Below, in pieces: positions 62,724 through 64,000 of a stretch of 64,000 bases of DNA. Below the pieces are notes generated by a model. It was not told where the DNA came from. It saw only the letters and a program-made list of their open reading frames with translations, and ran no database searches. Origin of the DNA: Azospirillum brasilense. Its GTDB lineage: Bacteria > Pseudomonadota > Alphaproteobacteria > Azospirillales > Azospirillaceae. The position numbers were made by a program, and so were the translations under genes. The stretch spans positions 176,062-240,061 of the forward strand of contig NZ_QOKV01000009.1 in NCBI RefSeq assembly GCF_008365405.1, in the 5' to 3' direction. Numbering within the stretch: position 1 is the first letter of the stretch; every line of letters starts with the position of its first letter.

Positions 62724-63461
62724 ATGCGGGAGGGTGTGGGCAAACCGGGAAGCGAGCCCGAGTGTGGTGAAGGCTCCGCTCCGCTGTTCTTCGAAGAGGT
62801 GCTCGCGATATGGAGCCGGGAACGGACGCGCCCGAAACGGGAGCGGACGCGCTACATGCTGCTCTCGATCGTCGCCCGTCACCTTCGGACGTTTCCGGGA
62901 AAACTGATGACCGTCGAGGCGCTGCTTGACGAGGCCGGGCTATCCCGTGGCACTTTCTACAACTATTTCAAAGACATGGACGAGTGCGCCGCTGTCCTCG
63001 TCAATCTGTTCTTTGAGCATGTGACGTATCGGCGGTCGGCACCCAAGGGGCCGAGGAGCAGTTACGATGCGATACTGGACGCCAATACGGTCTATTGCCG
63101 CGCTTACGAGGCGAACGCCGGCGTCTACAGCCTGTTCTCCGAGCTCGCCACACGTGACCCGGAGGTGCTGCGCATGCGCGAACGCATGAATTCAGAGTGG
63201 GTCGATCGCATCATAGCGGTCGTCGCCCGCCGTCGCGGTCGTCCATTTACCGAGGGTGAGCGCAGCAAATTTGAAGGTGTTCTGAGATTGATGATCGCTA
63301 TGACGATCGAGAGCCTTCGAGAAAGATTCGTTCATGGCGACGCGCTGCTGTGTCGGTCGTTTCCCACCGCCGACAGCTTGGCAAAAGCTCTGTCGGACCA
63401 GTGGTACAAGGCGATGGAGGAATTCGATTGTCCAACCCAGCAGGCTACAGACGCCACTTGA
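62724..63461 (+). CDS. TetR-family transcriptional regulator
   Basis: A 245-residue TetR-type regulator. The helix-turn-helix lies unusually late (about residues 42-90: ERTRYMLLSIVARHL, MTVEALLDEAGLSRGTFYNYFKDMDECAA) behind a 40-residue N-terminal tail. The C-terminal ligand domain is helical and all of normal size. Being divergent from the PotABCD-ligase-hydratase-acuI operon, it probably represses it until a CoA ester or the imported substrate binds. Confidence 0.9.
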   Translation: MREGVGKPGSEPECGEGSAPLFFEEVLAIWSRERTRPKRERTRYMLLSIVARHLRTFPGKLMTVEALLDEAGLSRGTFYNYFKDMDECAAVLVNLFFEHVTYRRSAPKGPRSSYDAILDANTVYCRAYEANAGVYSLFSELATRDPEVLRMRERMNSEWVDRIIAVVARRRGRPFTEGERSKFEGVLRLMIAMTIESLRERFVHGDALLCRSFPTADSLAKALSDQWYKAMEEFDCPTQQATDAT

Positions 63462-63514
63462 AAACGTGTTCATGCCAGGCGGCTTCAGGCCTGGTGTGGC
63501 AAATTTCCCCATCA

Positions 63515-63805
63515 CGTGAATTTAGAACGTTTGACAACGTGTTGTACGGAGGCGGCTGCGTCGGTGTCAGCCCCTTCAGCATGTATTTCGGCCAGGGCCG
63601 GACCATGGGTTGGCGCCTCGTCGGTGTTGATGGCCGCCGGCTTCTCGCACTCCTTCAAGCCGTTGGGCGCCTTGGCCGGGAAGCGCTTGGCAGAGGCGGC
63701 GGTGTTTCGTGTGGGAGAGAGGCGGAGGTCGATGATGACCCCAGGCTTGTCGGCGGCCCGATAGAGGTGGGCCGACGCACCGCCCGGGGCACGATCCCAC
63801 CCTCC
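63515..63805 (-). pseudogene. IS6-family transposase fragment
   Basis: About 95 codons on the minus strand read GGASAHLYRAADKPGVIIDL, LSPTRNTAASAKRFPAKAPN, then INTDEAPTHGPALAEIHAEG. These match the DDE core of IS6/IS240-type transposases (pattern YLYRAVDKAGNTIDF.LSPTRN..AAKRFL..INTDKAPTY..AL.ELK.EG). The second catalytic Asp (INTDEAP) is kept, but the N-terminus, the first DDE Asp and the final Glu region are absent or out of frame, so it is inactive. Confidence 0.75.
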
Positions 63806-63813
63806 GACGTGGC

Positions 63814-63876
63814 GATCCCTGACCTCCGACACCGCTTGGCCCCCTCCAGCGTCCAACCCCCTCCGCTGCATGCCGG
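63814..63876 (-). repeat. Diverged ~63-bp repeat, copy 2
   Basis: On the minus strand the central part reads TTGGACGCTGGAGGGGGCCA, in the same arrangement as copy 1 at 54924-54986. It lies directly upstream of the IS6 fragment in that fragment's direction, so the repeat may be part of the lost 5' end of such an element. Confidence 0.65.
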
Positions 63877-64000
63877 GGTCGTGTCCCGAAGCGTGGTGTA
63901 GCTGTGGGGAAGCGGCCCGCCGCAGCGCCTTCCCATGGCTGGCGTAGGCGGGCCGGTTATCCACAGCGGGGCGGTCATCGCGGTTCTTCGATAGAGTCTG

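Larger units (their letters stand above)
63462..64000. other. Mobile-element debris at the window end
   Basis: Beyond the TetR gene no intact gene is visible up to the window edge. The stretch contains the IS6-family transposase fragment (63515-63805) and the second copy of the 63-bp repeat (63814-63876). Whether the element continues past 64000 cannot be seen. Confidence 0.5.

Overview
The window is high-GC DNA (AT-rich only in a few promoter regions) with alphaproteobacterial-type genes, most like Azospirillum or another Rhodospirillales member, probably from a large accessory replicon: there are no rRNA, tRNA or core housekeeping genes, but many transporters, catabolic operons, one-off regulators and eroded insertion sequences. 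The organism assignment is inferred from protein flavour and composition only.

Layout. 0-8 kb: an isochorismatase-fold hydrolase divergent from a LysR regulator, two small uncharacterised genes, then a yhiI-rbbA-yhhJ export operon. 8-18 kb: a ROK repressor divergent from a seven-gene sugar operon (ribose/xylose-type ABC importer, TIM-barrel isomerase, Gfo/Idh/MocA dehydrogenase, XylA, XylB). 18-28 kb: LysR regulators with intact or broken short-chain dehydrogenases; an NO-response group (alternative oxidase, NsrR, flavohaemoglobin) with shared operator-like palindromes; a cupin, NmrA-like and hydrolase gene row facing a GlxA-type AraC regulator. 28-36 kb: a GntR-controlled operon with enoyl-CoA hydratase, aldehyde dehydrogenase, an orphan amino-acid-type binding protein, a 3-hydroxyisobutyrate-type dehydrogenase, a quinone oxidoreductase and malonyl-CoA synthetase. 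Together these could carry a C3 acid through malonate semialdehyde to malonyl-CoA.

36.5-49.6 kb is a metal-acquisition block with IS6-type transposase fragments at both ends. One half is a FecI/FecR/TonB-receptor siderophore system with a PepSY membrane protein. The other half is the most unusual system here: a TonB-dependent receptor, a CobN-like chelatase with a signal peptide and a C-terminal membrane anchor, an ExbB-like protein and a DUF2149 protein. They are translationally coupled and sit behind a perfect 18-bp Zur-like palindrome.

50-64 kb: a TMEM43-like membrane protein, a DUF4167-like small protein, a three-domain flavin/ferredoxin oxidoreductase, a GST, and a long operon (PotABCD-type importer, CaiC-like CoA ligase, enoyl-CoA hydratase, AcuI-type reductase) divergent from a TetR regulator. 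The window ends in a degraded IS6-family transposase. Short tandem duplications of 14-18 bp recur at several gene ends.
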